Of a stretch of 64,000 nucleotides of DNA, positions 17,063-25,047 are shown in pieces. Within the stretch, counting starts at the first letter, position 1; every line of letters starts with the position of its first letter. The translations under genes and the position numbers were made by a program. The stretch is from Flavobacterium potami (GTDB lineage Bacteria; Bacteroidota; Bacteroidia; Flavobacteriales; Flavobacteriaceae). The notes beneath the pieces were generated by a model that saw only the letters and a list, made by a program, of their open reading frames with translations, did not search any database and was not told the DNA's origin. The stretch is taken from contig NZ_JAINUY010000005.1 of NCBI RefSeq assembly GCF_020026915.1, positions 310,001 to 374,000 on the forward strand, read 5' to 3'.

Positions 17063-17321
17063 AACTTAAAAAAATGATTATTTATACTCGTTTAAAATAA
17101 TCGATAAAGTGAGGCTTTTTATCGTTTATCGAGATAAAAATATAAAATATTTTAACATTTCCAAAAATTAAGTTAAAAATTTAGTCTCTTAATAACCAAG
17201 AGTTAACAAAAAATATCTGTGAGTGCCTGTAAACACAACCCTTTCATTATCAAATTAAAATTTAAAAAAAATAAAATATTTTCGCCAGAGGCAATAATTT
17301 GAAGCAAAAGTTGTTACATAA
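17063..17321. other. AT-rich intergenic region
   Basis: This 259-bp gap has no supported gene. It is very AT-rich and contains short hairpin-forming stretches such as GATAAAGTGAGGCTTTTTATC near 17103. It holds the upstream region of the minus-strand DUF937-like gene. Confidence 0.4.
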
Positions 17322-17822
17322 TTAAAATAAAATGTTTCGATATTCCCATACGATATTTAAAAAAATACCCAAATAAGCAATTGAAAACAGAAATTTGATA
17401 AAACTAGAGGCAAGAAATCCTAGTACAGATCCGGTAGCTGCCTTTAAAGCTCTTTTATGATTTTTTGAATCGTATAATAGTTCCCCGAAAAGAGCTCCAA
17501 CAAATGGTCCGATTATCATACCAAACGGAAGAGGAGATAAAATTCCGATTATCAATCCGATGTTTGTTCCCCAAACACCATAAGAACTTCCGCCGAATTT
17601 TTTTGTTCCCTGGGACGGAATTACATAATCCAAAATGGTAATTATAACCATTACAACAAAAGTGATTCCCAAAACCCAGTAATTGTTTTCTACGGCTTTT
17701 GTCAGGTACAGTAACAGCAGACCAACCCAGCAACTTGATAATCCAGGCAAAACGGGAAGAAAACTGCCAAAAACACCAACAATCATGCAGATAAAGCCTA
17801 ATAAGAGCAATAATAAATCCAT
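17322..17822 (-). CDS. DUF456 domain-containing membrane protein
   Basis: This 166-residue protein has about four hydrophobic segments with glycine-rich loops. LGFICMIVGVFGSFLPVLPG at the N-terminus and FGMIIGPFVGALFGELLYD near residue 106 are typical of DUF456. No enzymatic residues were seen; the family has no known function. It is divergent from the small secreted protein at 17865, and the 42-bp gap between them must carry both promoters. Confidence 0.85.
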   Translation of the reverse strand: MDLLLLLLGFICMIVGVFGSFLPVLPGLSSCWVGLLLLYLTKAVENNYWVLGITFVVMVIITILDYVIPSQGTKKFGGSSYGVWGTNIGLIIGILSPLPFGMIIGPFVGALFGELLYDSKNHKRALKAATGSVLGFLASSFIKFLFSIAYLGIFLNIVWEYRNILF

Positions 17823-17864
17823 ATATTTTTTGTAATTTTAATTTCGAACTAAGTCAATTTGTAC

Positions 17865-18245
17865 ATGCATAATCTTCTTAAAATAATTCTATCTGTCTTA
17901 CTCTTTGGCCTATTTACTAACGCAAATGCTCAGGTCAAAAAGATTTCTATCGATGACCGAATACTTCAGGACAGTATATATAAAAGTAATAAGAAAAAAG
18001 TTTTAAATCTTTCAATGAAAGAATTCGATGCTCTTTTCTTCGATTTTTTCAGCAAGAAAAACAATCCTGACATTCTGCTAACCAAAATCGAATTTTACAA
18101 TTATACCGTTCAAATTGCAACATTTTCAGACAGACTTGCTCATTTGTATCCTGAACAAAAAGAAGTTGCAGCTCAAAACAAAGAAAATTGGTTATCGGAA
18201 AGCTATGAAGATTATCTAGAATCCAAAGCTTCTCAAAAAAAATAA
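17865..18245 (+). CDS. Small secreted protein of unknown function
   Basis: This 126-residue protein has a signal peptide (LLKIILSVLLFGLFTNANAQ) and then a polar, helical, lysine-rich region (SKKNNPDILLTKIEFYNYTV). No domain was recognised. I use the ATG at 17865; a TTG six bases earlier is possible. The next gene, 34 bp downstream, encodes a small lipoprotein and may be its partner. Confidence 0.65.
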   Translation: MHNLLKIILSVLLFGLFTNANAQVKKISIDDRILQDSIYKSNKKKVLNLSMKEFDALFFDFFSKKNNPDILLTKIEFYNYTVQIATFSDRLAHLYPEQKEVAAQNKENWLSESYEDYLESKASQKK

Positions 18246-18279
18246 TTGTATTTTTGTTTATTCATTCAACATTAAAATC

Positions 18280-18759
18280 TTGAGGCAATTTTTCCCTTTT
18301 TTCATTTGTATTCTTTTCAACTCTTGTCAATATTTTGAGAAGCAGGTTCCGTCTGAAAAAGAATTACTTCAAAAGGAATTAAAATCGATAAACTGGAAAG
18401 AGGTAGACGAATATCCTTCTTTGCCCAATTGCGAGAAAATTGCAGACAGAAAACTGCGTCAGCAATGCTTTTTTGAGGTAATGTCTACTTTGATTGAAGA
18501 AAAACTAAACATCGACACTTTGTCTATCATGTATCCCGAATTAGACACAATTGAAGTAAAAGTGACCGTATTTCCAAATGCTACAATGAAATTTGAACCT
18601 CAGTTTCCAAAAGATTCTGTGGCATATGATACGATAAAAATTGATAGTATTCTTCATGCCCGTTTAATTGATTTTCCTAAAGTAAATCCAGCTATAAAAC
18701 GCGGTATTCCAGTTAAAACACAGTTTATTTTACCTGTAATTATTAAAGCTAAAGAATAA
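18280..18759 (+). CDS. Small lipoprotein, TTG start, possible TonB-C-like tail
   Basis: This 159-residue protein opens with a hydrophobic stretch and a lipobox (ILFNSC, Cys16), so a lipoprotein is likely. The start is TTG at 18280, because the only in-frame ATGs are far inside the protein, beyond the lipobox. The C-terminal 70 residues (VKVTVFPNATMKFEPQFPKD, then GIPVKTQFILPVIIK) recall the beta strands of a TonB C-terminal domain, but this is weak. Function unknown. Confidence 0.65.
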   Translation: MRQFFPFFICILFNSCQYFEKQVPSEKELLQKELKSINWKEVDEYPSLPNCEKIADRKLRQQCFFEVMSTLIEEKLNIDTLSIMYPELDTIEVKVTVFPNATMKFEPQFPKDSVAYDTIKIDSILHARLIDFPKVNPAIKRGIPVKTQFILPVIIKAKE

Positions 18760-18765
18760 TTTTTC

Positions 18766-18851
18766 ACCATGTAAGTGATATAAGGTCATGTAACCTTACC
18801 GCAAAGCAACGGTGACGTGCAACTTAAATTTCTTATATGACTTAAATGGTT
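18766..18851. repeat. Palindromic repeat, 'accatataagttatataag' family, copy 2
   Basis: The left arm ACCATGTAAGTGATATAAGG and the right arm CTTATATGACTTAAATGGT match copy 1 at 10924-10991. The centre carries ACCTTACCGCAAAGCAACGG, related to the 'ccgcaaag' family, so this copy may be nested. Confidence 0.65.
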
Positions 18852-18855
18852 TAAT

Positions 18856-19959
18856 TTATTTTGTAAAACGTCTGTCTTTCCATTCATAAGACCCGAACAA
18901 ACTATATAAAGCCACCGCCGAACTAAAAAATGGATACAGCAAGCTACTTAGTAAAAGACTTTTAATTCTCTTTCCGGTCAAAAATTGATTGGTTATGGAG
19001 AGCAAAACAAAATCGATTGCAAACTTAGAAAAAGCAAAAATCACAAAAATTGGATACGGCCAAATTCTGAAAAGAAGCAGAAAAAATCCAATTACAAAAC
19101 TCAGATTTCCGAAGAAAACAATCAGTCCAAGAAATTTTCCAAAATTGCTTTTATACGAACTAGTTTTTGCCGCCCAACGCACTCTTTGATGAAACAATGC
19201 TTTCCAATTTTCTGTTGGTTTTGTAGTTACAATCGCGTCTCTGGCCTTTAAATAATGAACTTTGTCTGGAGATTTTCCAATTGCTTTTTGAAGTAAAAAA
19301 ACATCATCTCCGCTGGCAATTTTGTCGTTTCCTTCAAAACCATTTAAGCTCTCAAACAATGATTTTGTGTAAGCAAAATTAGCTCCGTTGCACATAAAAC
19401 CTTTATTCAAACCAAAACTTCCAATCGTTGCGCCTTGCAGACTCGTTAAGTCTAATTGTTGAAAATGATCTAAAAATGAATTCTCGCATTGGTACGTTAC
19501 AGCGCCTGCGAGCATTGATACTTTGTTTTCTTGAATATAATTATCAAAAGTTAATAGCCAATTTTCTGGAACAATGCAATCGGCATCTGTAGTAATAACC
19601 CAATCGGTTTTTACTTGTTGCATTGCCGTAGTAATCGCGTCTTTTTTGGGAGATTTAGAAATACGAATATTGTCGATTTGCGAAACTTGAAACTTGAAAC
19701 CTGAAACTTTAAACTTTTCTTCTGAACTATCATCAACCAGAATTACTTCAAATAATTCGTTTGGATAATTTAAAGTTGAAAAACTCTCTAAAAGTATCGG
19801 CAGATTTTCTTTTTCATTCCGAAATGGAACTATAATCGTAAAGCTAGTTTTGGGTTCTAAATCCTGTTTTTGATATTTTTTTATTCTGAAAAAACCATAA
19901 ATAAGCAGCGTAATACTAACCATGTAAATAGCTAATATGAAGAATAATCCAGAAATCAT
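18856..19959 (-). CDS. Glycosyltransferase family 2, membrane-associated
   Basis: This 367-residue protein has an N-terminal membrane helix and then a GT-A fold: FTIIVPFRNEKENLPILLES, VILVDDSSEE and the metal-binding TTDADCIVP (about residues 137-145). GDDVFLLQKA and QRVRWAAKTSSY (the QxxRW region) follow, with C-terminal membrane helices. It should transfer a sugar from an NDP-sugar to a lipid or polymer at the membrane. Its start overlaps the stop of the flippase-like gene by 4 bp. Residues about 80-93 (FKVSGFKFQVSQ) are encoded by the CTTGAAAC repeat. Confidence 0.88.
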   Translation of the reverse strand: MISGLFFILAIYMVSITLLIYGFFRIKKYQKQDLEPKTSFTIIVPFRNEKENLPILLESFSTLNYPNELFEVILVDDSSEEKFKVSGFKFQVSQIDNIRISKSPKKDAITTAMQQVKTDWVITTDADCIVPENWLLTFDNYIQENKVSMLAGAVTYQCENSFLDHFQQLDLTSLQGATIGSFGLNKGFMCNGANFAYTKSLFESLNGFEGNDKIASGDDVFLLQKAIGKSPDKVHYLKARDAIVTTKPTENWKALFHQRVRWAAKTSSYKSNFGKFLGLIVFFGNLSFVIGFFLLLFRIWPYPIFVIFAFSKFAIDFVLLSITNQFLTGKRIKSLLLSSLLYPFFSSAVALYSLFGSYEWKDRRFTK

Positions 19960-20900
19960 TCTGAAGTCTTAGTTTTAAAATTCAATACAAAATAGCTTCC
20001 TAAAACTACTGGAAGAACAACGTTCAAAAACCACATTAAAGTGCTGATGAAAATAACAATCCATTCGTTTACGCCCAAAATTCCGAAGAAATAAATTGCT
20101 ACACTTCCTTTTACCGCGAAATCTAAAAACTGAAAAGTTGGCAATGAAGAGGCCAAAAAGTAAACCGATGTTATTGCTGCCATTAAAGTTAAATAAGGCA
20201 GATCGACATCAAAACCTAAAAATAAAAAATAGTATTGATGCGAAAAAACCAAATAACGGCAGATTCCTAAAAAGATATTTTTTTGATGAACGGATTTCGG
20301 AATTTCATTGATTTTATGAATCAGTTTTTCAATCGAATAGCCTTTTACTTTTATTTTTTTAATTGAAAACAAAAGAATGAGGATTAGCAAAAATCCACCA
20401 AAAAGAATCAAGACAGTTTTGGTTGTAATAACATTGAACTGAGCATTGAAATACAACAATCCGAAAATTCCAAAAATCACAGTAAGAATCATCTGAATTC
20501 CGTTGCATATTAAGTTTAAGAAAACGACTCTTTTGGCTTCAGATTTTGGATAGTACAATGCTTTTCCTGCGTACTCTCCCACTCCATTTGGAGTAAAAAT
20601 TCCGGCTGTTAATGCTGCTAAAACCTGCTTCGTAGCTTCGTAAACGGATATTTTATGAATGACTTGCGCCAAGTTCTGCCATTTCAAAATCTCAAAATAA
20701 CGGTTCAAAACACTCAAAAGCAGAATAAATCCAATTCCTAAAACCGACTGGTTTTTCTTGAACAAAACAATAAACTTCTGCCAGTCTAATTTGTCGTTGT
20801 TAGCCAGCTGATTGTAAATAAAATAAAATGCGCCGCCAACAATTAAAAGTTTGGCCAGAAGAACTAGGAATTGCTTAGCTTTGTGAGGAATTGAAATCAT
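19956..20900 (-). CDS. Lysylphosphatidylglycerol synthase TM-region / YbhN-like flippase family protein
   Basis: This 314-residue integral membrane protein has about eight hydrophobic helices. The block ILKWQNLAQVIH, then FTPNGVGEYAGKALYY (about residues 113-128), is characteristic of the UPF0104 family. Relatives are thought to move lipid-linked substrates across the membrane. It overlaps the downstream glycosyltransferase by 4 bp, so the two are translationally coupled and may act on the same lipid. I use the ATG at 20900; six more residues are possible. Confidence 0.8.
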   Translation of the reverse strand: MISIPHKAKQFLVLLAKLLIVGGAFYFIYNQLANNDKLDWQKFIVLFKKNQSVLGIGFILLLSVLNRYFEILKWQNLAQVIHKISVYEATKQVLAALTAGIFTPNGVGEYAGKALYYPKSEAKRVVFLNLICNGIQMILTVIFGIFGLLYFNAQFNVITTKTVLILFGGFLLILILLFSIKKIKVKGYSIEKLIHKINEIPKSVHQKNIFLGICRYLVFSHQYYFLFLGFDVDLPYLTLMAAITSVYFLASSLPTFQFLDFAVKGSVAIYFFGILGVNEWIVIFISTLMWFLNVVLPVVLGSYFVLNFKTKTSE

Positions 20901-20967
20901 GCCGCAAAAGTAACTCAATTTGGAAATGTGGCAATTAGAAAATGAGAAAATGAATCGTTTCGTTTTT

Positions 20968-21012
20968 CAAAAACTTGAAACTTGAAACAAAAAAACTTGA
21001 AACAAAAACTCT
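20968..21012. repeat. CTTGAAAC repeat cluster before ruvC
   Basis: Three CTTGAAAC units lie just before the ruvC start. A longer reading frame would translate them as KLETKKLETKT, which does not look like genuine RuvC sequence. Confidence 0.6.
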
Positions 21013-21013
21013 C

Positions 21014-21568
21014 TTGACACAAGAACGCATCATATTAGGTATTGACCCTGGAACCACAATTATGGGGTTCGGATTGATTAAAGTAATCAATAAAAAAATG
21101 GAATTTCTGCAGTTGAACGAATTGCAGCTTTCCAAATACGACAATCATTACCAAAAACTAAGAATCATTTTTGAAAGAACTATAGAACTTATTGAAACGC
21201 ATTGTCCTGATGAAATCGCGATTGAAGCGCCTTTCTTTGGCAAAAACGTTCAATCGATGCTAAAATTGGGACGCGCGCAAGGTGTTGCCATGGCAGCCGG
21301 ACTTTCAAGAGGCATTCCGATTACAGAATACGAACCTAAAAAAATTAAAATGGCAATTACCGGAAACGGAAATGCCAGCAAAGAACAAGTTGCTAAAATG
21401 CTCCAACAACTTTTAGGTTTGAAAGAATTACCAAAAAATCTCGATTCAACAGATGGTTTGGCGGCAGCGGTTTGTCACCACTTTAATTCTGGAAAAGTTA
21501 TCGCAGGAAAGAGTTATTCTGGCTGGGATGCTTTTGTAAAACAAAACGAGGATCGAGTGAAAAAATAA
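21014..21568 (+). CDS. ruvC: Crossover junction endodeoxyribonuclease RuvC
   Basis: This 184-residue protein is the Holliday-junction resolvase. RIILGIDPGTTIMGFG carries the first catalytic Asp, EIAIEAPFFGKNVQS the catalytic Glu, and NLDSTDGLAAAVCHH the C-terminal Asp pair. These four acidic residues bind the metal. I choose the TTG at 21014, which places the first catalytic Asp about 10 residues from the start as in other RuvC proteins; the ATG at 20975 would add 13 residues encoded by repeat DNA. ruvAB are not in the window. Confidence 0.95.
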   Translation: MTQERIILGIDPGTTIMGFGLIKVINKKMEFLQLNELQLSKYDNHYQKLRIIFERTIELIETHCPDEIAIEAPFFGKNVQSMLKLGRAQGVAMAAGLSRGIPITEYEPKKIKMAITGNGNASKEQVAKMLQQLLGLKELPKNLDSTDGLAAAVCHHFNSGKVIAGKSYSGWDAFVKQNEDRVKK

Positions 21569-21569
21569 T

Positions 21570-21656
21570 GTGTCAATGAGAAAATTTGATAATTAGATAA
21601 TTTTATTGACAACGAATAAATTATCTAATTGACACATTTTCTAATTATCTAATTAA
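21570..21656. repeat. Palindromic repeat between ruvC and hemW
   Basis: The left part TGTCAATGAGAAAATTTGAT and AATTAGATAATTTT, and the right part AAATTATCTAATTGACACAT and TTTCTAATTATCTAATT, are imperfect reverse complements. This is another dispersed AT-rich palindrome. Confidence 0.65.
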
Positions 21657-21658
21657 AA

Positions 21659-22789
21659 ATGTCGGGCATCTACATTCATATACCTTTTTGCAAGCAAGCT
21701 TGTCATTACTGCGACTTTCATTTTTCAACTTCGATGAAAAAGAAAGACGATATGGTTTTGGTTTTGGCTAAAGAAATTGGCATGCGAAAAAATGAGTTTT
21801 CTAATGAAATTGTAGAAACTATATATTTTGGTGGCGGAACACCTTCGGTTCTTAGTAATGAAGAAATTAACTTTCTGATTTCAGAAGTTTATAAGCATTA
21901 TAAAGTCATCGAAAATCCCGAGATTACTTTGGAAGCGAATCCAGATGATTTGTCTGCGGAGCGAATTTTAGAATTATCAAAAAGTCCGATAAACCGTTTG
22001 AGCATTGGAATTCAGTCTTTTTACGAAGACGATTTGAAAATGATGAATCGCGCTCATAATTCTGCGGAAGCCAAAAAATGTTTGGAAGAAGCAACTAAAT
22101 ATTTCGATAATATTTCGCTGGATTTGATTTACGGAATTCCAGGATTGAGCGATGAAATGTGGAGGCAGAATATTCAAACCGCTTTAGATTTCGGCATTCC
22201 GCATATTTCGAGTTACGCTTTGACGGTTGAACCGAAAACAGCTTTAAGCAAATTAATTCAAACTGGAAAAATTGCTGAACCTCAAGATGACGTGGCTTCC
22301 AATCATTTTATGATTTTGGTTGAAATGCTTCAAAAAAATGGTTTTATTCATTACGAATTATCGAATTTTGGGAAAGAGAATTATTTCTCCAAAAACAATT
22401 CGGCGTATTGGCTGGGCAAAAAATATATCGGAATCGGTCCTTCGGCACATAGTTATGATGGTGAAAAAAGAGGCTGGAATATTGCCAATAATTCGCTTTA
22501 TATAAAAGCAATTCAGAACGACGAACTTCCTATCGAAACTGAAACTCTAACAGTTTCTGATCGCTATAATGAATATATTATGACGGGATTACGAACGATT
22601 TGGGGCGTTTCTTTAGAAAGAATTGAAAAGGAATTTGGTTTGGAATATTTGAATTATCTTCAAAAACAATCTCAAAAATTCTTAAAAGACGATTTGCTTT
22701 CCATTGAAAACAATATTCTAAAACCAACTCCAAAAGGAAAATTTTTAACGGATGGAATTGCTTCAGATTTATTTTATCTGGAAAAATAG
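21659..22789 (+). CDS. hemW: Radical SAM family heme chaperone HemW
   Basis: This 376-residue protein carries the radical SAM cluster motif CKQACHYC (Cys11, Cys15, Cys18; CxxxCxxC), IYFGGGTPSVL (SAM-binding glycines), TLEANPDD and LSIGIQSF. The HemW C-terminal region SNFGKENYFSKNNSAYW is also present. HemW binds heme and delivers it to respiratory enzymes. It differs from true coproporphyrinogen dehydrogenase HemN by lacking the extra N-terminal region, so the HemW label is preferred. Confidence 0.92.
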   Translation: MSGIYIHIPFCKQACHYCDFHFSTSMKKKDDMVLVLAKEIGMRKNEFSNEIVETIYFGGGTPSVLSNEEINFLISEVYKHYKVIENPEITLEANPDDLSAERILELSKSPINRLSIGIQSFYEDDLKMMNRAHNSAEAKKCLEEATKYFDNISLDLIYGIPGLSDEMWRQNIQTALDFGIPHISSYALTVEPKTALSKLIQTGKIAEPQDDVASNHFMILVEMLQKNGFIHYELSNFGKENYFSKNNSAYWLGKKYIGIGPSAHSYDGEKRGWNIANNSLYIKAIQNDELPIETETLTVSDRYNEYIMTGLRTIWGVSLERIEKEFGLEYLNYLQKQSQKFLKDDLLSIENNILKPTPKGKFLTDGIASDLFYLEK

Positions 22790-22790
22790 C

Positions 22791-22828
22791 TTAACCGCAA
22801 GGTACGCTAGGAATTACGCAAAGGTCGC
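22791..22828 (+). repeat. Left inverted repeat (38 bp) of the GxxExxY unit
   Basis: TTAACCGCAAGGTACGCTAG and the following 18 bases are the reverse complement of 23298-23335 with one mismatch. The arm starts 2 bp after the hemW stop codon. Confidence 0.9.
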
Positions 22829-22907
22829 CATGTTTTTTCTGTAAGAATTAAGCTATTTTTATGTATAATCTTTTACATTTGAGTTTTAATATTTATTGAA
22901 ACTACTT

Positions 22908-23285
22908 ATGTCAGAAAATGATTTATCTCGAATTGTGTTTAATTCTGCTTTAAAAGTTCACCAAACTTTAGGTCCAGGTCTTTTAGAAAGTGCCTATGAA
23001 GAATGTTTGTATTATGAGCTGAAAAAATTAGATCTCAAAATAGAAAAGCAAAAAGCATTACCATTAATTTACGAAGAAGTAAAATTAGATGTAGGGTACA
23101 GATTAGATATTTTAATAGAAAATAAACTAATTTTGGAAATAAAGGCGGTCGATTGTCTAAATGAAGTTCATTTTGCTCAACTGTTGACTTACTTAAAACT
23201 AACAAATTGCAAACTAGGCTTATTAATTAACTTCAATGTTTCTTTATTAAAAAATGGAATAAAAAGAGTAGCAAACAATCTTTAA
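22908..23285 (+). CDS. GxxExxY protein (PD-(D/E)XK nuclease-like fold)
   Basis: This 125-residue protein has the name-giving motif GLLESAY (Gly24, Glu27, Tyr30). A nuclease-like core follows: YRLDILI (Asp67) and LEIKAVD (Glu77, Lys79), the D...ExK pattern of the PD-(D/E)XK superfamily. The family is widespread in Bacteroidetes and also occurs in rRNA intervening sequences; no activity is established. I use the ATG at 22908 rather than a TTG at 22896. The gene is bracketed by nearly perfect 38-bp inverted repeats, and no partner gene lies in the unit. Confidence 0.9.
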   Translation: MSENDLSRIVFNSALKVHQTLGPGLLESAYEECLYYELKKLDLKIEKQKALPLIYEEVKLDVGYRLDILIENKLILEIKAVDCLNEVHFAQLLTYLKLTNCKLGLLINFNVSLLKNGIKRVANNL

Positions 23286-23297
23286 TAAAACATCCTT

Positions 23298-23335
23298 GCG
23301 ACCTTTGCGTAATTCCTAGCGTGCCTTGCGGTTAA
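23298..23335 (-). repeat. Right inverted repeat (38 bp) of the GxxExxY unit
   Basis: This is the reverse complement of 22791-22828 at 37 of 38 positions. It ends 9 bp before the cyclase gene. Confidence 0.9.
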
Positions 23336-23344
23336 ACCAAACTT

Positions 23345-24136
23345 ATGAAAGCAAAAATCAACAACTTCGAAATAGACTTATCAAAACCCATTGATATATC
23401 GATTCCATTAACCAATACAGATGAAAACCCGATTGCTTGGTATATCGAGAAACCTTCAATTGAGCCCGTTGTTTTTGGCGATTGGATTGGGAAAGTTTCG
23501 GAAGGGAAATCGTCTACGAATTTTAATAATATTTTCTTCAATCCGCATGGGCATGGCACGCATACGGAATGTTTGGGACATATTACGAATGATTTTTATA
23601 GCATTAATCAATCGTTGAAACAGTTTTTCTTTACTGCAAAACTGATTACGGTTGAACCTGAAAAAATGGGAGAAGATTTTGTGATTACGAAAAAGTTGGT
23701 CGAAAATGCGTTGAGCGCTTCGACTTCGCTCAGTGTGACAGATGCTTCGACTCCGTTCAGCAAAACAGAAGCTTTAATTATTAGAACGCTTCCAAATCAG
23801 TTGGATAAAAAATCAAGAAAATATTCGAATACGAATCCGCCTTATTTGGCTGAAGACGCCGCAATTTTCATCCGCGAAAGCGAAATTCAACATTTATTGA
23901 TTGATTTACCAAGCGTGGATAAAGAACATGATGAAGGAAAATTGTTGGCTCACAAAGCGTTTTGGAATGTAAAAAACACGATAAATCTCAACTCTGATGC
24001 GAGATTAAATGCAACCATTACAGAAATGATTTATGTTTCAGACGAGATCGAAGACGGAAATTATATTCTAAATCTTCAAATCGCTTCTTTCGAAAATGAC
24101 GCAAGTCCGAGCAAACCGATTTTATATAAAATTTAA
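23345..24136 (+). CDS. Cyclase family protein (kynurenine formamidase-like)
   Basis: This 263-residue protein contains the metal-binding signature NPHGHGTHTECLGHI (about residues 69-83), the form of HxGTHxDxPxH found in bacterial cyclase and formamidase proteins. LLIDLPSVDKEHDEGKLLAHKAFW (positions about 182-205) is the second conserved block. The family hydrolyses amide substrates such as N-formylkynurenine, but the substrate here is unknown. Residues about 125-139 (STSLSVTDASTPFS) are encoded by two copies of a dispersed repeat. It follows the GxxExxY unit directly. Confidence 0.8.
   Translation: MKAKINNFEIDLSKPIDISIPLTNTDENPIAWYIEKPSIEPVVFGDWIGKVSEGKSSTNFNNIFFNPHGHGTHTECLGHITNDFYSINQSLKQFFFTAKLITVEPEKMGEDFVITKKLVENALSASTSLSVTDASTPFSKTEALIIRTLPNQLDKKSRKYSNTNPPYLAEDAAIFIRESEIQHLLIDLPSVDKEHDEGKLLAHKAFWNVKNTINLNSDARLNATITEMIYVSDEIEDGNYILNLQIASFENDASPSKPILYKI
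23718..23760. repeat. Two dispersed repeat fragments inside the cyclase gene
   Basis: CTTCGACTTCGCTCAGTGTG (23718) and CTTCGACTCCGTTCAG (23745) match the fragment in mvaD at 11234. They keep the frame. Confidence 0.65.
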
Positions 24137-24139
24137 AAA

Positions 24140-24285
24140 GTTAGCCACAAATTACACAAATTTGCGCGAATTTCTTTTTTATTTTGCTACAGATTAAAGA
24201 ATTAAAAAGGATTTAATCCGTGAGAATCCTTTAATCTTTGGCAAAAAATAATTAGTGTAAATTCGTGTAATTTGCGGCAAAAAAA
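24140..24285. repeat. Nested palindromic repeat before the GNAT gene
   Basis: The outer arms AGCCACAAATTACACAAATT (24145 on) and AATTCGTGTAATTTGCGGC (to 24279) enclose inner arms CTACAGATTAAAGAATTAAA and AATCCTTTAATCTTTGG. The structure is the same kind as at 2914 and 3790. Confidence 0.7.
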
Positions 24286-24292
24286 AACAACT

Positions 24293-24694
24293 ATGATTAC
24301 CGTTTCTACAGATAAAACAAAACTCGACGTTCCGTTTATTCAGAACTTTTTAAAGGATATCTATTGGGCTGCGGGCCGAACAATGGAAGAAGTGCAGCGT
24401 ACAATTGATGCTTCGGTTTGTTTTGGAATTTATCTGGATGGAAAACAAGTTGGTTTTGCTCGAGTGATAACTGATTATGTGGTTTTCGCATATTTAATGG
24501 ATGTTTTTATTACAGAAGAACATCGTGGAAAGGGATTTTCGTCTATTTTAATCGAAGCGATGATGAACGAACCGCAATTGCAAGAAGTCAAAATCTGGCG
24601 ATTGGCAACTACAGACGCTCACTTTTTATACGAGAAATTCGGATTTACAAAACTCAATCATCCTGAAAAGATGATGGAAAAAATAGTCAAATGA
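24293..24694 (+). CDS. GNAT family N-acetyltransferase
   Basis: This 133-residue protein has a GNAT core: CFGIYLDGKQVGFARVITD, VFAYLMDVFITEEHRGKGFS (acetyl-CoA-binding R/Q-x-x-G-x-G/A loop in HRGKGFS) and FLYEKFGFTKL near the end. It should transfer an acetyl group from acetyl-CoA to an unknown amine. The ATG at 24293 is preferred to an upstream start in repeat DNA. Its stop overlaps the start of the DUF4260 gene (ATGA), so the two are translationally coupled. Confidence 0.88.
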   Translation: MITVSTDKTKLDVPFIQNFLKDIYWAAGRTMEEVQRTIDASVCFGIYLDGKQVGFARVITDYVVFAYLMDVFITEEHRGKGFSSILIEAMMNEPQLQEVKIWRLATTDAHFLYEKFGFTKLNHPEKMMEKIVK

Positions 24695-25041
24695 AAACAG
24701 TTTTAAAACTCGAAGAAGTTGCTTTGTTTATTCTTGGCATCTTTTTATTCAACCGTTTAAGTTATGAATGGTGGTGGTTTTTGGCTTTAATTTTAGCTCC
24801 CGATTTATCAATGATTGGTTATGCTTTTGGAAACAAAACTGGAGCATTGTTTTATAATATCTTTCATCACAAAGGAATTGCACTTTTAACTTATGCTGTT
24901 GGATGTTATTTAAGTATTGAAATGGTGCAGTTAACGGGAATTATTTTATTTTCACATTCTGCAATGGATCGTATTTTTGGATATGGTTTGAAATATGAAA
25001 AAGGTTTTAAATACACACATTTAGGTGAAATTGGTAAATAA
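24691..25041 (+). CDS. DUF4260 domain-containing membrane protein
   Basis: This 116-residue protein has three or four hydrophobic segments. The features YEWWWFLALILAPDLSMIGY and FSHSAMDRIFGYGLKY are typical of DUF4260. No enzymatic role is known. It lies between the GNAT and MmcQ/YjbR genes in a tight run with 4-bp overlap and 6-bp spacing. Confidence 0.85.
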   Translation: MKTVLKLEEVALFILGIFLFNRLSYEWWWFLALILAPDLSMIGYAFGNKTGALFYNIFHHKGIALLTYAVGCYLSIEMVQLTGIILFSHSAMDRIFGYGLKYEKGFKYTHLGEIGK

Positions 25042-25047
25042 ACAATT

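Noticed and set aside
20975-21013. N-terminal extension of RuvC to the ATG at 20975
   Set aside because: It is encoded by CTTGAAAC repeats and would put 13 extra residues before the conserved start of RuvC.
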